Below are positions 46,028-58,708 of a DNA stretch of 64,000 nt, piece by piece; the stretch's first letter is position 1, and every line of letters starts with the position of its first letter. The notes beneath the pieces were generated by a model. It searched no databases and was not told the DNA's origin. It saw only the letters and a list, made by a program, of their open reading frames with translations. The stretch lies in the NCBI GenBank assembly GCA_023055425.1, contig JALGPY010000004.1, positions 18,685,718-18,749,717 on the forward strand, given 5' to 3'. Origin of the DNA: Linanthus parryae. Lineage: Eukaryota > Streptophyta > Magnoliopsida > Ericales > Polemoniaceae. Both the position numbers and the translations under genes were made by a program.

Positions 46028-47533
46028 CTAGAGCCAATCTGACGCATATCGTATGCCCATGCTCCTAGTGTGCCCTTCATGCTTCCACTGCACAAGCGAC
46101 TTTGTAAGTGGATCTGACAGATTCTCATCTGCAGGAAACTTGCATATCCGAACGTCACCTCTATCGATAATATCTCGAATCAGATGGAACTTCCTGAGCA
46201 CGTGCTTGGATTTCAGGTGTGACCTGGGCTCCTTTGATTGCGCGATCGCCCCAGTGTTGTCACAGTACAACTCAACTGGATCCGCAATGCTAGGAACCAC
46301 ACCAAGTTCAGAAACAAACTTTCTGATCCAAACAGCTTCCTTTGCTGCGCCATTTGCAGCAATGTACGCAGCCTCTGTTGTAGAATCAGCCACCGTCTCT
46401 TGCTTGGAACTCTTCCAGCTCACCGGTGCTACATTCACGCAAAACACATATCCCGACTGTGATCTAAAGTCATCTCTGTCGGTTTGGAAGCTTGCATCCG
46501 TGTAACCCCTTAAACACAACTCCTCCTCACCGCCTAATAACAAGAAGGCATCCTTAGTTCTTCTCAAGTACTCTAGGATGTTCTTGACTGCAATCCAATG
46601 ACTCTCACCCGAATTGGACTGGTATTTGCTTTTCATACTCAAGGCATATGACACATCTGGTCTAGTACATAACATGGCGTACATGATAGATCCTATGGCC
46701 GAGGCATAGGGAATTCTACTCATGCGTTCCTTCTCAATCTCATTGGAAGGACAACCACTCTTCGAAAGAGTAATCCCATGTGACATGGGCAAGAATCCCT
46801 TCTTGGAATATTACATGTTCCGTTTCAACACCTTGTCAATTTATGTACTCTGACTTAGGCCTAGCAGTCTCTTAGATCTATCTCTATAGATCTTTATACC
46901 GAGTATATAGGCTTCTTCCCCTAAGTCCTTCATTGATAAACACTTCCCTAACCAATCTGTAACAAATTGCACCATGGGAATTTCGTTTCCAATGAGTAGT
47001 ATGTCATCCACATACAAGACCAGGAAAGCTACATAGCTCCCACTAACCTTCTTGTAGACACAAGACACATCTCCGTTTTTGATGAATCCAAACTCTTTGA
47101 CTACTTCATCAAAACGTCGATTCCAACTCGTAGAAGCTTGCTTCAATCCGTAAATGGATCGTTGCAGCTTACAGACTTTGTTGGCTTGCTTTGGATCTTC
47201 AAAACCCTCCGGATGTATCATATACACGTCCTTAAGGAGATTCCCATAAAGGAATGCTGTTTTGACATCCATCTGCCAAATCTCATAGTCGTAGTATGCT
47301 GCAATTGCAAGTAGGATTCGGATGGATTTGGTCATAGCGACTGGTGAAAAGGTTTCATCATAGTCAATACCATGAATCTGTCTGAATCCTTTAGCCACTA
47401 ATTGGCCGTTATAGGTAATCACATTACCATCCATGCCGATCTTCTTCTTGAAGACCCACTTGCACCCTATGGGACGTGCCCCTTCGGGTGGTTCCACCAA
47501 AGTCCATACTTTGTTTGTATACATGGATTCCAT
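46028..47533 (-). pseudogene. Copia RT and RNase H, array unit 2
   Basis: Same region as unit 1 but split. RT (47533-46841) has MDVKTAFLYGNLLKDVYMIH and VLYVDDILLIGNEIPMVQ and ends in TAA after LLGLSQST. A second stop lies in NM-stop-YSKKG near 46812, and RNase H (46792-46028) is open to its end. Both stops are also in unit 3 but not in unit 1, so they arose before units 2 and 3 separated. The frame-breaking G insertion next to MESMYTNKVW is shared by all three units. Confidence 0.9.
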
Positions 47534-49033
47534 CTTCGGATCTCATGGCTTCTAGCCACTTCTGAGAGTCTGGCCCTTTCATGGCCTCTTCATATGTAGT
47601 AGGCTCATCATCTATGAGCATTGTGTCACTGGAATCGGTCACGAGAAGTCCATACCTCTCGGGTTCCAGGCGCACTCTACTATATCTACGAAGCTCTTCT
47701 GTTACCTGAACAAGCTGTTCCACAACTGCTTCTGGTTCCTGTTCATGTTCCATGATCGGTTCAGTGATTTGTGGTTCTTGAATCTCTTCAAGTTCTACAG
47801 TCCTCCCACTTGCTTCTTTAGAGACAAACTCTCTTTCTAGAAACACGCCGGTCCGAGCAACAAACACTTTGTTCTCGGTTGGATTGTAGAAGTAGTAACC
47901 CTTAGTTTCTTAGGGTACCCCACAAATATACACTTATCCGACTTTGGCCCTACCTTGTCTGATTGTAAACGTTTTACACAGACATCGCAGCCCCAAATCT
48001 TCATGAACGACAGTGTGGGACGCCTCCCACTCCACATCTCATGTGGTGTCTTCATGACTAATTTAGATGGAACACGGTTAATGGTGAAAGCTGCACTTAA
48101 TAGATCATAGCCCCAAAATAACAATGGAAGATCGGTTTGACACATCATAGATCGAACCATATCTAATATTGTTCGATTCCTCCTATCGGACACGCCATTC
48201 TATTGTGGCGTTCCGGGTGGAGTGAGTTGGGACATGATCCCACACTCTCTAAGATAGTCGTCAAGCTCTTGGCTTAAGTATTCTCCTCCACGATCCGATC
48301 GTAGAGCCTTAATACTTTTGCCAAATTGCTTCTCTACTTCACTTTTGAATTATTTGAACATTTCAAAGGATTCGGATTTGGCCTTCATAAGGTACACAAA
48401 TCCATATCTACTGTAATCATCAGTAAATGTAATGAAGTAGACATAACCACCCCTGGCAGGCGTGACAAATGGCCCACACACAATAGTATGTAGGAGCGCC
48501 AATTGCTCACTAGTCCTCTCACCTTTCTTATTGAAACGGGACTTTGTCATTTTTCCCAATAAACAAGCCTCACATGTCTCATATGATTCAAAATCAAATG
48601 AGTCTAGTAGTCCATCCTTATGGAGTCTAGATACACGTTTCTCGTTTATATGGCATAAACGACAATGCCATAAATAAGCAAGATTTAAATCATGTATTTT
48701 AATCCTCTTGGTATTAATGTTGTAGACAGGATTGCTTAGATCAAAGACATACAGTCCATTAAATAATTGCGCACTAAAATAGTGAATATTATTAAAATAA
48801 AAGGAACAAATATTGCTCTTCATTGAAATAATAGAACCTTCCTTGTCCAAAAAGGAAATAGAAATAATGTTTCTGCTCATAGCAGGCACAAAATAGCAAT
48901 TTTTTAATTCTAAAACTAATCCTGAAGGTAGAGATAGCTCGTACACGCCCACGACCAACGCAACAACTTTTGCTCCATTCCCAACGCGCAGATCTATCTC
49001 CCCTTTAGCTAATCTTCTACTTCTCTTTACATC
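47534..49033 (-). pseudogene. Copia protease and integrase, array unit 2
   Basis: The protease/pre-integrase/integrase start is open for 202 codons (48958-48350; SGLVLELKNCYFVPAMSRNI to AKSESFEMFK). It then hits a TAA (AATTATTT on the plus strand near 48349) that unit 1 lacks. One integrase residue in the first catalytic block is changed: LLHTIVCGPF, with Ile where unit 1 has the catalytic Asp of HTDVCG. The TAG after TPPGTPQ (near 48200) is the one seen in unit 1. A 1-bp loss near 47908 (YPKK, then frameshift) is shared with unit 3 only. Non-functional. Confidence 0.88.
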
Positions 49034-49973
49034 CTACACATTTCGACAAATGTGAGATCGACATACAGTATCTAATACCCATGATGTAGAGACAGTTAAA
49101 TTGACATCTACAACAAAAATACCTGGTGGTGGTGGAATCACTATTCCAAGCCTCTCGTCCTCCATATATTTTGGGCAAATCCTCCTCCAGTGTCCAGGCT
49201 GACTGCAATAGTGACACTCACCTTTAGGCACACCTTTGGCAATGCCACCAGCAGGCTTAAGGGCAGGTTCCTTGTACTTGGCAACTGACTTGCCTTTGCC
49301 CTTGGAGGATGAGGCAAACCTTTTGCCCTTTTCTTTCTGCACCATCATAATGGCCTTGTCCTTACCCTTGTTTATGCTTTTTTCAGCTGTCCTCAACATA
49401 TTGAGTAAATCTTGCAGTGGTTTCACGATTTCGTTCATGTTATAGTTCATGATGAACTGTCCGTAACTCTCGGGCAACGATTGCAAAACGAGATCGGTTT
49501 CCAACTCTTGGCCGACCGGGAACCCTAGTCGGGCGAGATTCTCCAAGTACCCGATCATATGGAGTACGTGGGGTCCCACTGGGTTCCCTTCTTCCAGATG
49601 ACACATGAACAAGGCCTTAGAGACCTCATACCTCTCAACCCTTGCCTCCACTTGGAAGAGCTTCTTCAGATGCTCGATCATGTAGACAACATTCATGTTT
49701 TCGTGTAGCTTCTGAAGCTCAGAAGTCATGGTGCATAGCATAAGGCAGGCCGCATCATTAGCGTCATCAACACGCTTTTGATACGCCTTTAGGGCTGCAG
49801 GGGTATTGTTCTCTTGACCTGCTGGAACTTGCTCCTCTATTGCGTACAGTTTCTTCTCTTGCTTGAGAACAATTCTCAAGTTTCTGTACCAATCAAGGAA
49901 ATTGGTTCCGGAGAGTTTGACCTTCTCAAGGAGTTCGTAGGGAATGTTGTGAACACGATGAGTTGTTTGCCAT
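49034..49973 (-). pseudogene. Copia gag, array unit 2 (nearly full-length open frame)
   Basis: 281 open codons from 49879 to the TAG at 49034. They cover the gag core (GPHVLHMIGYLENLARLGFP, MNEIVKPLQDLLNMLRTA), a Lys-rich stretch (KGKGKSVAKYKEPALKP), the intact zinc knuckle CHYCSQPGHWRRICPKY, and the start of protease (VLDTVCRSHICRNV, DTV in place of DTG). The frame is also open upstream towards WQTTHRVHNIPYD, but the ATG at 49973 is in another frame, so the proper N-terminus is lost. The TAG before the rest of protease is shared by all units. Confidence 0.88.
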
Positions 49974-51630
49974 TTGGAATTTTACAAAAAGAAAAATACG
50001 CAAATATTAGTATTTGTGAATTTTTGACTATATTCAATAATGGCTAGTTTATCAAATATAGCTTCCACTATTTTTCTACGGATTAATAACCCTCAAGATA
50101 TTAATGCGGAAAATATACTTATATTTTCTAGTGGGCCAAGATCCATGTTTCATCTCCTTATGAGCTTGCTTTGGCAAGTCACCCATAATTTGACTGCTTT
50201 AGTGAGGACAATTCCAATTGCATCCCTTATGCAACTCTTGGTTCAATTGGGCAAATAACTCCTTATTTATCCATCCGCATGGATAATCCCAATTGATTGT
50301 CTCTAGATTTTAATCCAATTAAACACCTAGTTGCGTCCAACCTCCTACTTAAACAATTTGCACACGAGGTGTGCCATCGCACCACATCATTATTAACCAA
50401 GTCGCCATGCTTTGGCACACACGATCTTGGGAAAACATGATGATGATGAGTGTTTAAATAACGAGAAGACAAAAACGCAATATTTGAATTTTGAGGGATT
50501 TTTTCTTAAATTCAATTTTAATTGTTTTTGTTGATCCATATCAACTAATCTATCTATTTGAGTTTGGGCACAACTCCAAAAAATAGATCCGGGTTGTCTA
50601 ATTATCTTATTATCCTAATTGCATGCATCATCCATACACCAACCACAAAATAATAAGACAATAAAATAAACAACCACAAAAAAAAACGTGATGTGAATAT
50701 GGCCTTTTCTAGACTAAGATAATTCCAAGCCAATGGAATTATCTATGAACCCTAAAAGCAAACACATCTCCATGCGTCTTCATCTTTTGGTCCATCCTTC
50801 ATAGTCATGTGGAATGCTCCATGCTCCATCTTATGTGGCTTCCTTTGGCTTTGGGCTTCTTTTCTTCAATCGTGGGTAACAAACTATTCTATCTAGCTCT
50901 AGCTAATAACTATACTAAATAAAATAAATCTCACAAGTCTAGAAAAAATGGCTCGCAGGCCATAAAACCCTAATTAATTATTACAATTAATTGATCAGCT
51001 CGCAGGCTGTAAACCAAACCACAAAAATTAAACAATCACACCAAAACACATCCTAAGGCCATATCCATTCACCATGCGATTCGCACATAAACACATAAAA
51101 TTCAATTTTAATGCGCTTGGTCAATTTTAATTTATTTTAGGATTTTCAAGGGTTAAAATGGTCCATGGGGCCCAACAATCTAATTGCCCGGACCCCAAAA
51201 GAGAACCGCCAAGGCCTTGGACCGCCCGGCCCCTAGCCCACACGGCTAGGTCGCGGTCTAGGCCTGCCCCGGCCCATTGGCCGTCCCTTGCTTGGGCGGC
51301 AAGCAAGGAGGGGCGGTCCCCTAGGGGGGCCGAACCTCCTTTGGGAGTTGTTTCCAAAACAACTCCCTTGCTTGGTTCCCAAGTTTGGTTGTTTCCTTAT
51401 ATGAAAAGAACTCCTTCTTTTCATAAGATGCCCAAACCCTAGATCAAAGATCCTAAAATTTCTCAAACGCACTAATTCATGCATCCAATGCAAAAACTAG
51501 GTCTTGTTATGATTGATTATTGACAAATTGCATCATATGCTTGATTTGTCTTGTTTTACGCGATAAACAATAAATTTAAAGTGTAAAACTATCAAAACCT
51601 AACACATAAACCACGTTTATACTCTACGAC
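49974..51630 (-). other. Untranslated leader, array unit 2
   Basis: Collinear with the unit 1 leader. Its GC-rich patch (about 51150-51340) differs from unit 1 but matches unit 3 almost exactly. Confidence 0.7.
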
Positions 51631-51631
51631 C

Positions 51632-51648
51632 TGTGGCTCTGATACTAC
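51632..51648 (-). other. Primer-binding site, array unit 2
   Basis: On the minus strand AGTAGTATCAGAGCCAC follows the end of LTR-C at 51649, as in unit 1. Confidence 0.8.
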
Positions 51649-53073
51649 TGTAGAGTTTTGATCATGGATACGCAGCGGAAAACAAATTTGTCCATGCAAT
51701 ACCCTCCAAGGATCACAGGACAAGAGACATAACTATGGTAAGGGAAGAAATCAAGTTACACACCTTAGGGTTTCTCCTGTGATGACTTGTAACGTGAATT
51801 GTGACACGTTCTCTATAGGTTATCCACGCCTAGAGTTGAGATCTAGATCTTCCTTCTCCTTTGTGCTAGCCCAGATCGGAGGAAGAGGAAGAAGAAATCA
51901 CACAACACGAGGCAACAAGGAGGGGCGGCCTCCTTGTTGGGCCGACGGGAAGGGAGTGGTGGCAAGGGGGGGGCGGACGGCTCCTATTGCTTGCTTGCTC
52001 TCTTTCCTTCTGTTCTCTCCCACTCAAGTTATGAACTAAAGGATCATAAGTGTGGGAAGGAAGGAAGGAGCATCCTTATAGTACAACAAATCCTTTCCAA
52101 CTACCTAAAGGACCCATTCTAGTCCTACGAGAATTCGGTTAAGTCCCTTCGTTGCAAATTAGTCCTACTAAGTTTGCAAGGTGTTGCAAAGTGATCCTTC
52201 TAATTAATTAATCCTATTAATTAATTCCCAAATCTATTTCAACTCTATATAGCGTGTTACCCCATAGGTTCTATCTAGTTGGTAGCACCAATTTGCTAAT
52301 ATGGAGCGGTTTCTAGCAAAACATCCATTCTAGCCAACTAATAGAATAGTCATCCGACAAACATTGTACAAGTAATTGTCTCATCCCTTTCTCTTTATAT
52401 CCGGATTGGACTCGAGACATACAAGTCACACTCGTATATCCAATACATAGTTTCTCGATCCAGGGGAATAGCCTTATTCGTGAAAATAACATCAATATCC
52501 CGTATTGATTTATTTGAGTCTGGCCAGACATTCTATAACTACTATCCCTCGAGTGGCCTAGGATATTTGCTCCCGTTATGTGGGAGGGAAAAATTATATC
52601 TGCGTCCACTACGATCTCTAAGCTTGCTTCTTATTGTATCCAATACACGCCTTTATAACTACCCAGTTACGGTGCAGCGTTTGACGCTACCAAAATCACA
52701 ATAATCCACAACTAAAATATCTAGCGACTTCAAGTCTAAGGATGACAATACCATTGCACCAGGGGAAGCACTTGTGACTTAACATAACGTGTATGTAGCC
52801 TTCTCGCAGATGGGTCAATCCGGTGCGCCATTACCCTTAATGCACACCCATGTGTTGGATCATGATATATCCATATCAATCCAACCCCATACTAGTCTAT
52901 AGATGATTGTCCCATTAATCATTATACTGGACTAGGGATATTTACGATAAACAACACAATTGTAAATCGTAAGGACTTCATTATATTAAATATCTAATAA
53001 ATAATACAATGAATGTTCTAGCCAAAATAAATTCATACTAAACTAGATTGCCTCTAGGGCATCTATTCCAACA
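51649..53073 (-). repeat. LTR-C (shared by units 2 and 3)
   Basis: 1425 bp, almost identical to LTR-B. One visible difference is TGTAAATCGTAAGG where LTR-B has TGTAAATCTTAAGG. It has the same TATA deletion as LTR-B. Confidence 0.94.
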
Positions 53074-53087
53074 GTCTCCCACTTGCA

Positions 53088-54593
53088 CTAGAGCCAATCT
53101 GACGCATATCGTATGCCCATGCTCCTAGTGTGCCCTTCATGCTTCCACTGCACAAGCGACTTTGTAAGTGGATCTGACAGATTCTCATCTGCAGGAAACT
53201 TGCATATCCGAACGTCACCTCAATCGATAATATCTCGAATCAGATGGAACTTCCTGAGCACGTGCTTGGATTTCAGGTGTGACCTGGGCTCCTTTGATTG
53301 CGCGATCGCCCCAGTGTTGTCACAGTACAACTCAACTGGATCCGCAATGCTAGGAACCACACCAAGTTCAGAAACAAACTTTCTGATCCAAACAGCTTCC
53401 TTTGCTGCGCCATTTGCAGCAATGTACGCAGCCTCTGTTGTAGAATCAGCCACCGTCTCTTGCTTGGAACTCTTCCAGCTCACCGGTGCTACATTCACGC
53501 AAAACACATATCCCGACTGTGATCTAAAGTCATCTCTGTCGGTTTGGAAGCTTGCATCCGTGTAACCCCTTAAACACAACTCCTCCTCACCGCCTAATAA
53601 CAAGAAGGCATCCTTAGTTCTTCTCAAGTACTCTAGGATGTTCTTGACTGCAATCCAATGACTCTCACCCGAATTGGACTGGTATTTGCTTTTCATACTC
53701 AAGGCATATGACACATCTGGTCTAGTACATAACATGGCGTACATGATAGATCCTATGGCCGAGGCATAGGGAATTCTACTCATGCGTTCCTTCTCAATCT
53801 CATTGGAAGGACAACCACTCTTCAAAAGAGTAATCCCATGTGACATGGGCAAGAATCCCTTCTTGGAATATTACATGTTCCGTTTCAACACCTTGTCAAT
53901 TTATGTACTCTGACTTAGGCCTAGCAGTCTCTTAGATCTATCTCTATAGATCTTTATACCGAGTATATAGGCTTCTTCCCCTAAGTCCTTCATTGATAAA
54001 CACTTCCCTAACCAATCTGTAACAAATTGCACCATGGGAATTTCGTTTCCAATGAGTAGTATGTCATCCACATACAAGACCAGGAAAGCTACATAGCTCC
54101 CACTAACCTTCTTGTAGACACAAGACACATCTCCGTTTTTGATGAATCCAAACTCTTTGACTACTTCATCAAAACGTCGATTCCAACTCGTAGAAGCTTG
54201 CTTCAATCCGTAAATGGATCGTTGCAGCTTACAGACTTTGTTGGCTTGCTTTGGATCTTCAAAACCCTCCGGATGTATCATATACACGTCCTTAAGGAGA
54301 TTCCCATAAAGGAATGCTGTTTTGACATCCATCTGCCAAATCTCATAGTCGTAGTATGCTGCAATTGCAAGTAGGATTCGGATGGATTTGGTCATAGCGA
54401 CTGGTGAAAAGGTTTCATCATAGTCAATACCATGAATCTGTCTGAATCCTTTAGCCACTAATTGGCCGTTATAGGTAATCACATTACCATCCATGCCGAT
54501 CTTCTTCTTGAAGACCCACTTGCACCCTATGGGACGTGCCCCTTCGGGTGGTTCCACCAAAGTCCATACTTTGTTTGTATACATGGATTCCAT
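53088..54593 (-). pseudogene. Copia RT and RNase H, array unit 3
   Basis: Carries the same two RT/RNase H stops as unit 2. It also has one private nonsense change: AGA to TGA at about 53222-53220 (RDIID then stop), which removes the last part of RNase H including the DENLSDPLTKSL-type end. RT (54593-53901) is otherwise the same as unit 2, with VLYVDDILLIGNEIP. The G insertion upstream is shared with all units. Confidence 0.9.
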
Positions 54594-56093
54594 CTTCGGA
54601 TCTCATGGCTTCTAGCCACTTCTGAGAGTCTGGCCCTTTCATGGCCTCTTCATATGTAGTAGGCTCATCATCTATGAGCATTGTGTCACTGGAATCGGTC
54701 ACGAGAAGTCCATACCTCTCGGGTTCCAGGCGCACTCTACTATATCTACGAAGCTCTTCTGTTACCTGAACAGGCTGTTCCACAACTGCTTCTGGTTCCT
54801 GTTCATGTTCCATGATCGGTTCAGTGATTTGTGGTTCTTGAATCTCTTCAAGTTCTACAGTCCTCCCACTTGCTTCTTTAGAGACAAACTCTCTTTCTAG
54901 AAACACGCCGGTCCGAGCAACAAACACTTTGTTCTCGGTTGGATTGTAGAAGTAGTAACCCTTAGTTTCTTAGGGTACCCCACAAATATACACTTATCCG
55001 ACTTTGGCCCTACCTTGTCTGATTGTAAACGTTTTACACAGACATCGCAGCCCCAAATCTTCATGAACGACAGTGTGGGACGCCTCCCACTCCACATCTC
55101 ATGTGGTGTCTTCATGACTAATTTAGATGGAACACGGTTAATGGTGAAAGCTGCACTTAATAGATCATAGCCCCAAAATAACAATGGAAGATCGGTTTGA
55201 CACATCATAGATCGAACCATATCTAATATTGTTCGATTCCTCCTATCGGACACGCCATTCTATTGTGGCGTTCCGGGTGGAGTGAGTTGGGACATGATCC
55301 CACACTCTCTAAGATAGTCGTCAAGCTCTTGGCTTAAGTATTCTCCTCCACGATCCGATCGTAGAGCCTTAATACTTTTGCCAAATTGCTTCTCTACTTC
55401 ACTTTTGAATTATTTGAACATTTCAAAGGATTCGGATTTGGCCTTCATAAGGTACACAAATCCATATCTACTGTAATCATCAGTAAATGTAATGAAGTAG
55501 ACATAACCACCCCTGGCAGGCGTGACAAATGGCCCACACACAATAGTATGTAGGAGCGCCAATTGCTCACTAGTCCTCTCACCTTTCTTATTGAAACGGG
55601 ACTTTGTCATTTTTCCCAATAAACAAGCCTCACATGTCTCATATGATTCAAAATCAAATGAGTCTAGTAGTCCATCCTTATGGAGTCTAGATACACGTTT
55701 CTCGTTTATATGGCATAAACGACAATGCCATAAATAAGCAAGATTTAAATCATGTATTTTAATCCTCTTGGTATTAATGTTGTAGACAGGATTGCTTAGA
55801 TCAAAGACATACAGTCCATTAAATAATTGCGCACTAAAATAGTGAATATTATTAAAATAAAAGGAACAAATATTGCTCTTCATTGAAATAATAGAACCTT
55901 CCTTGTCCAAAAAGGAAATAGAAATAATGTTTCTGCTCATAGCAGGCACAAAATAGCAATTTTTTAATTCTAAAACTAATCCTGAAGGTAGAGATAGCTC
56001 GTACACGCCCACGACCAACGCAACAACTTTTGCTCCATTCCCAACGCGCAGATCTATCTCCCCTTTAGCTAATCTTCTACTTCTCTTTACATC
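54594..56093 (-). pseudogene. Copia protease and integrase, array unit 3
   Basis: Nearly identical to unit 2 (47534-49033). It has the same 202-codon piece (56018-55410), the same HTIVCG change of the first catalytic Asp, the same TAG after TPPGTPQ (near 55260), and the same 1-bp loss near 54968. One visible amino-acid difference from unit 2 is Pro for Leu in the VVEQPVQVTEELRR stretch, where unit 3 agrees with unit 1. Confidence 0.88.
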
Positions 56094-57033
56094 CTACACA
56101 TTTCGACAAATGTGAGATCGACATACAGTATCTAATACCCATGATGTAGAGACAGTTAAATTGACATCTACAACAAAAATACCTGGTGGTGGTGGAATCA
56201 CTATTCCAAGCCTCTCGTCCTCCATATATTTTGGGCAAATCCTCCTCCAGTGTCCAGGCTGACTGCAATAGTGACACTCACCTTTAGGCACACCTTTGGC
56301 AATGCCACCAGCAGGCTTAAGGGCAGGTTCCTTGTACTTGGCAACTGACTTGCCTTTGCCCTTGGAGGATGAGGCAAACCTTTTGCCCTTTTCTTTCTGC
56401 ACCATCATAATGGCCTTGTCCTTACCCTTGTTTATGCTTTTTTCAGCTGTCCTCAACATATTGAGTAAATCTTGCAGTGGTTTCACGATTTCGTTCATGT
56501 TATAGTTCATGATGAACTGTCCGTAACTCTCGGGCAACGATTGCAAAACGAGATCGGTTTCCAACTCTTGGCCGACCGGGAACCCTAGTCGGGCGAGATT
56601 CTCCAAGTACCCGATCATATGGAGTATGTGGGGTCCCACTGGGTTCCCTTCTTCCAGATGACACATGAACAAGGCCTTAGAGACCTCATACCTCTCAACC
56701 CTTGCCTCCACTTGGAAGAGCTTCTTCAGATGCTCGATCATGTAGACAACATTCATGTTTTCGTGTAGCTTCTGAAGCTCAGAAGTCATGGTGCATAGCA
56801 TAAGGCAGGCCGCATCATTAGCGTCATCAACACGCTTTTGATACGCCTTTAGGGCTGCAGGGGTATTGTTCTCTTGACCTGCTGGAACTTGCTCCTCTAT
56901 TGCGTACAGTTTCTTCTCTTGCTTGAGAACAATTCTCAAGTTTCTGTACCAATCAAGGAAATTGGTTCCGGAGAGTTTGACCTTCTCAAGGAGTTCGTAG
57001 GGAATGTTGTGAACACGATGAGTTGTTTGCCAT
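56094..57033 (-). pseudogene. Copia gag, array unit 3 (nearly full-length open frame)
   Basis: 281 open codons (56939-56094), identical to unit 2 gag except for one Val to Ile in GPHILHMIGYLEN. The zinc knuckle is intact, and the protease start carries DTV in place of DTG. The TAG at 56094 separates it from pol. Confidence 0.88.
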
Positions 57034-58690
57034 TTGGAATTTTACAAAAAGAAAAATACGCAAATATTAGTATTTGTGAATTTTTGACTATATTCAATAA
57101 TGGCTAGTTTATCAAATATAGCTTCCACTATTTTTCTACGGATTAATAACCCTCAAGATATTAATGCGGAAAATATACTTATATTTTCTAGTGGGCCAAG
57201 ATCCATGTTTCATCTCCTTATGAGCTTGCTTTGGCAAGTCACCCATAATTTGACTGCTTTAGTGAGGACAATTCCAATTGCATCCCTTATGCAACTCTTG
57301 GTTCAATTGGGCAAATAACTCCTTATTTATCCATCCGCATGGATAATCCCAATTGATTGTCTCTAGATTTTAATCCAATTAAACACCTAGTTGCGTCCAA
57401 CCTCCTACTTAAACAATTTGCACACGAGGTGTGCCATCGCACCACATCATTATTAACCAAGTCGCCATGCTTTGGCACACACGATCTTGGGAAAACATGA
57501 TGATGATGAGTGTTTAAATAACGAGAAGACAAAAACGCAATATTTGAATTTTGAGGGATTTTTTCTTAAATTCAATTTTAATTGTTTTTGTTGATCCATA
57601 TCAACTAATCTATCTATTTGAGTTTGGGCACAACTCCAAAAAATAGATCCGGGTTGTCTAATTATCTTATTATCCTAATTGCATGCATCATCCATACACC
57701 AACCACAAAATAATAAGACAATAAAATAAACAACCACAAAAAAAAACGTGATGTGAATATGGCCTTTTCTAGACTAAGATAATTCCAAGCCAATGGAATT
57801 ATCTATGAACCCTAAAAGCAAACACATCTCCATGCGTCTTCATCTTTTGGTCCATCCTTCATAGTCATGTGGAATGCTCCATGCTCCATCTTATGTGGCT
57901 TCCTTTGGCTTTGGGCTTCTTTTCTTCAATCGTGGGTAACAAACTATTCTATCTAGCTCTAGCTAATAACTATACTAAATAAAATAAATCTCACAAGTCT
58001 AGAAAAAATGGCTCGCAGGCCATAAAACCCTAATTAATTATTACAATTAATTGATCAGCTCGCAGGCTGTAAACCAAACCACAAAAATTAAACAATCACA
58101 CCAAAACACATCCTAAGGCCATATCCATTCACCATGCGATTCGCACATAAACACATAAAATTCAATTTTAATGCGCTTGGTCAATTTTAATTTATTTTAG
58201 GATTTTCAAGGGTTAAAACGGTCCATGGGGCCCAACAATCTAATTGCCCGGACCCCAAAAGAGAACCGCCAAGGCCTTGGACCGCCCGGCCCCTAGCCCA
58301 CACGGCTAGGTCGCGGTCTAGGCCTGCCCCGGCCCATTGGCCGTCCCTTGCTTGGGCGGCAAGCAAGGAGGGGCGGTCCCCTAGGGGGGCCAAACCTCCT
58401 TTGGGAGTTGTTTCCAAAACAACTCCCTTGCTTGGTTCCCAAGTTTGGTTGTTTCCTTATATGAAAAGAACTCCTTCTTTTCATAAGATGCCCAAACCCT
58501 AGATCTAAGATCCTAAAATTTCTCAAACTCACTAATTCATGCATTCAATGCAAAAACTAGGTCTTGTTATGATTGATTATTGACAAATTGCATCATATGC
58601 TTGATTTGTCTTGTTTTACGCGATAAACAATAAATTTAAAGTGTAAAACTATCAAAACCTAACACATAAACCACGTTTATGCTCTACGAC
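57034..58690 (-). other. Untranslated leader, array unit 3
   Basis: Matches unit 2 up to about 58380, then carries private substitutions towards LTR-D (for example AGATCTAAGATCC for AGATCAAAGATCC near 58501). This marks the approximate edge of the most recent duplication. Confidence 0.7.
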
Positions 58691-58691
58691 C

Positions 58692-58708
58692 TGTGGCTCT
58701 GATACTAC
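58692..58708 (-). other. Primer-binding site, array unit 3
   Basis: On the minus strand AGTAGTATCAGAGCCAC follows the end of LTR-D at 58709. Confidence 0.8.
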
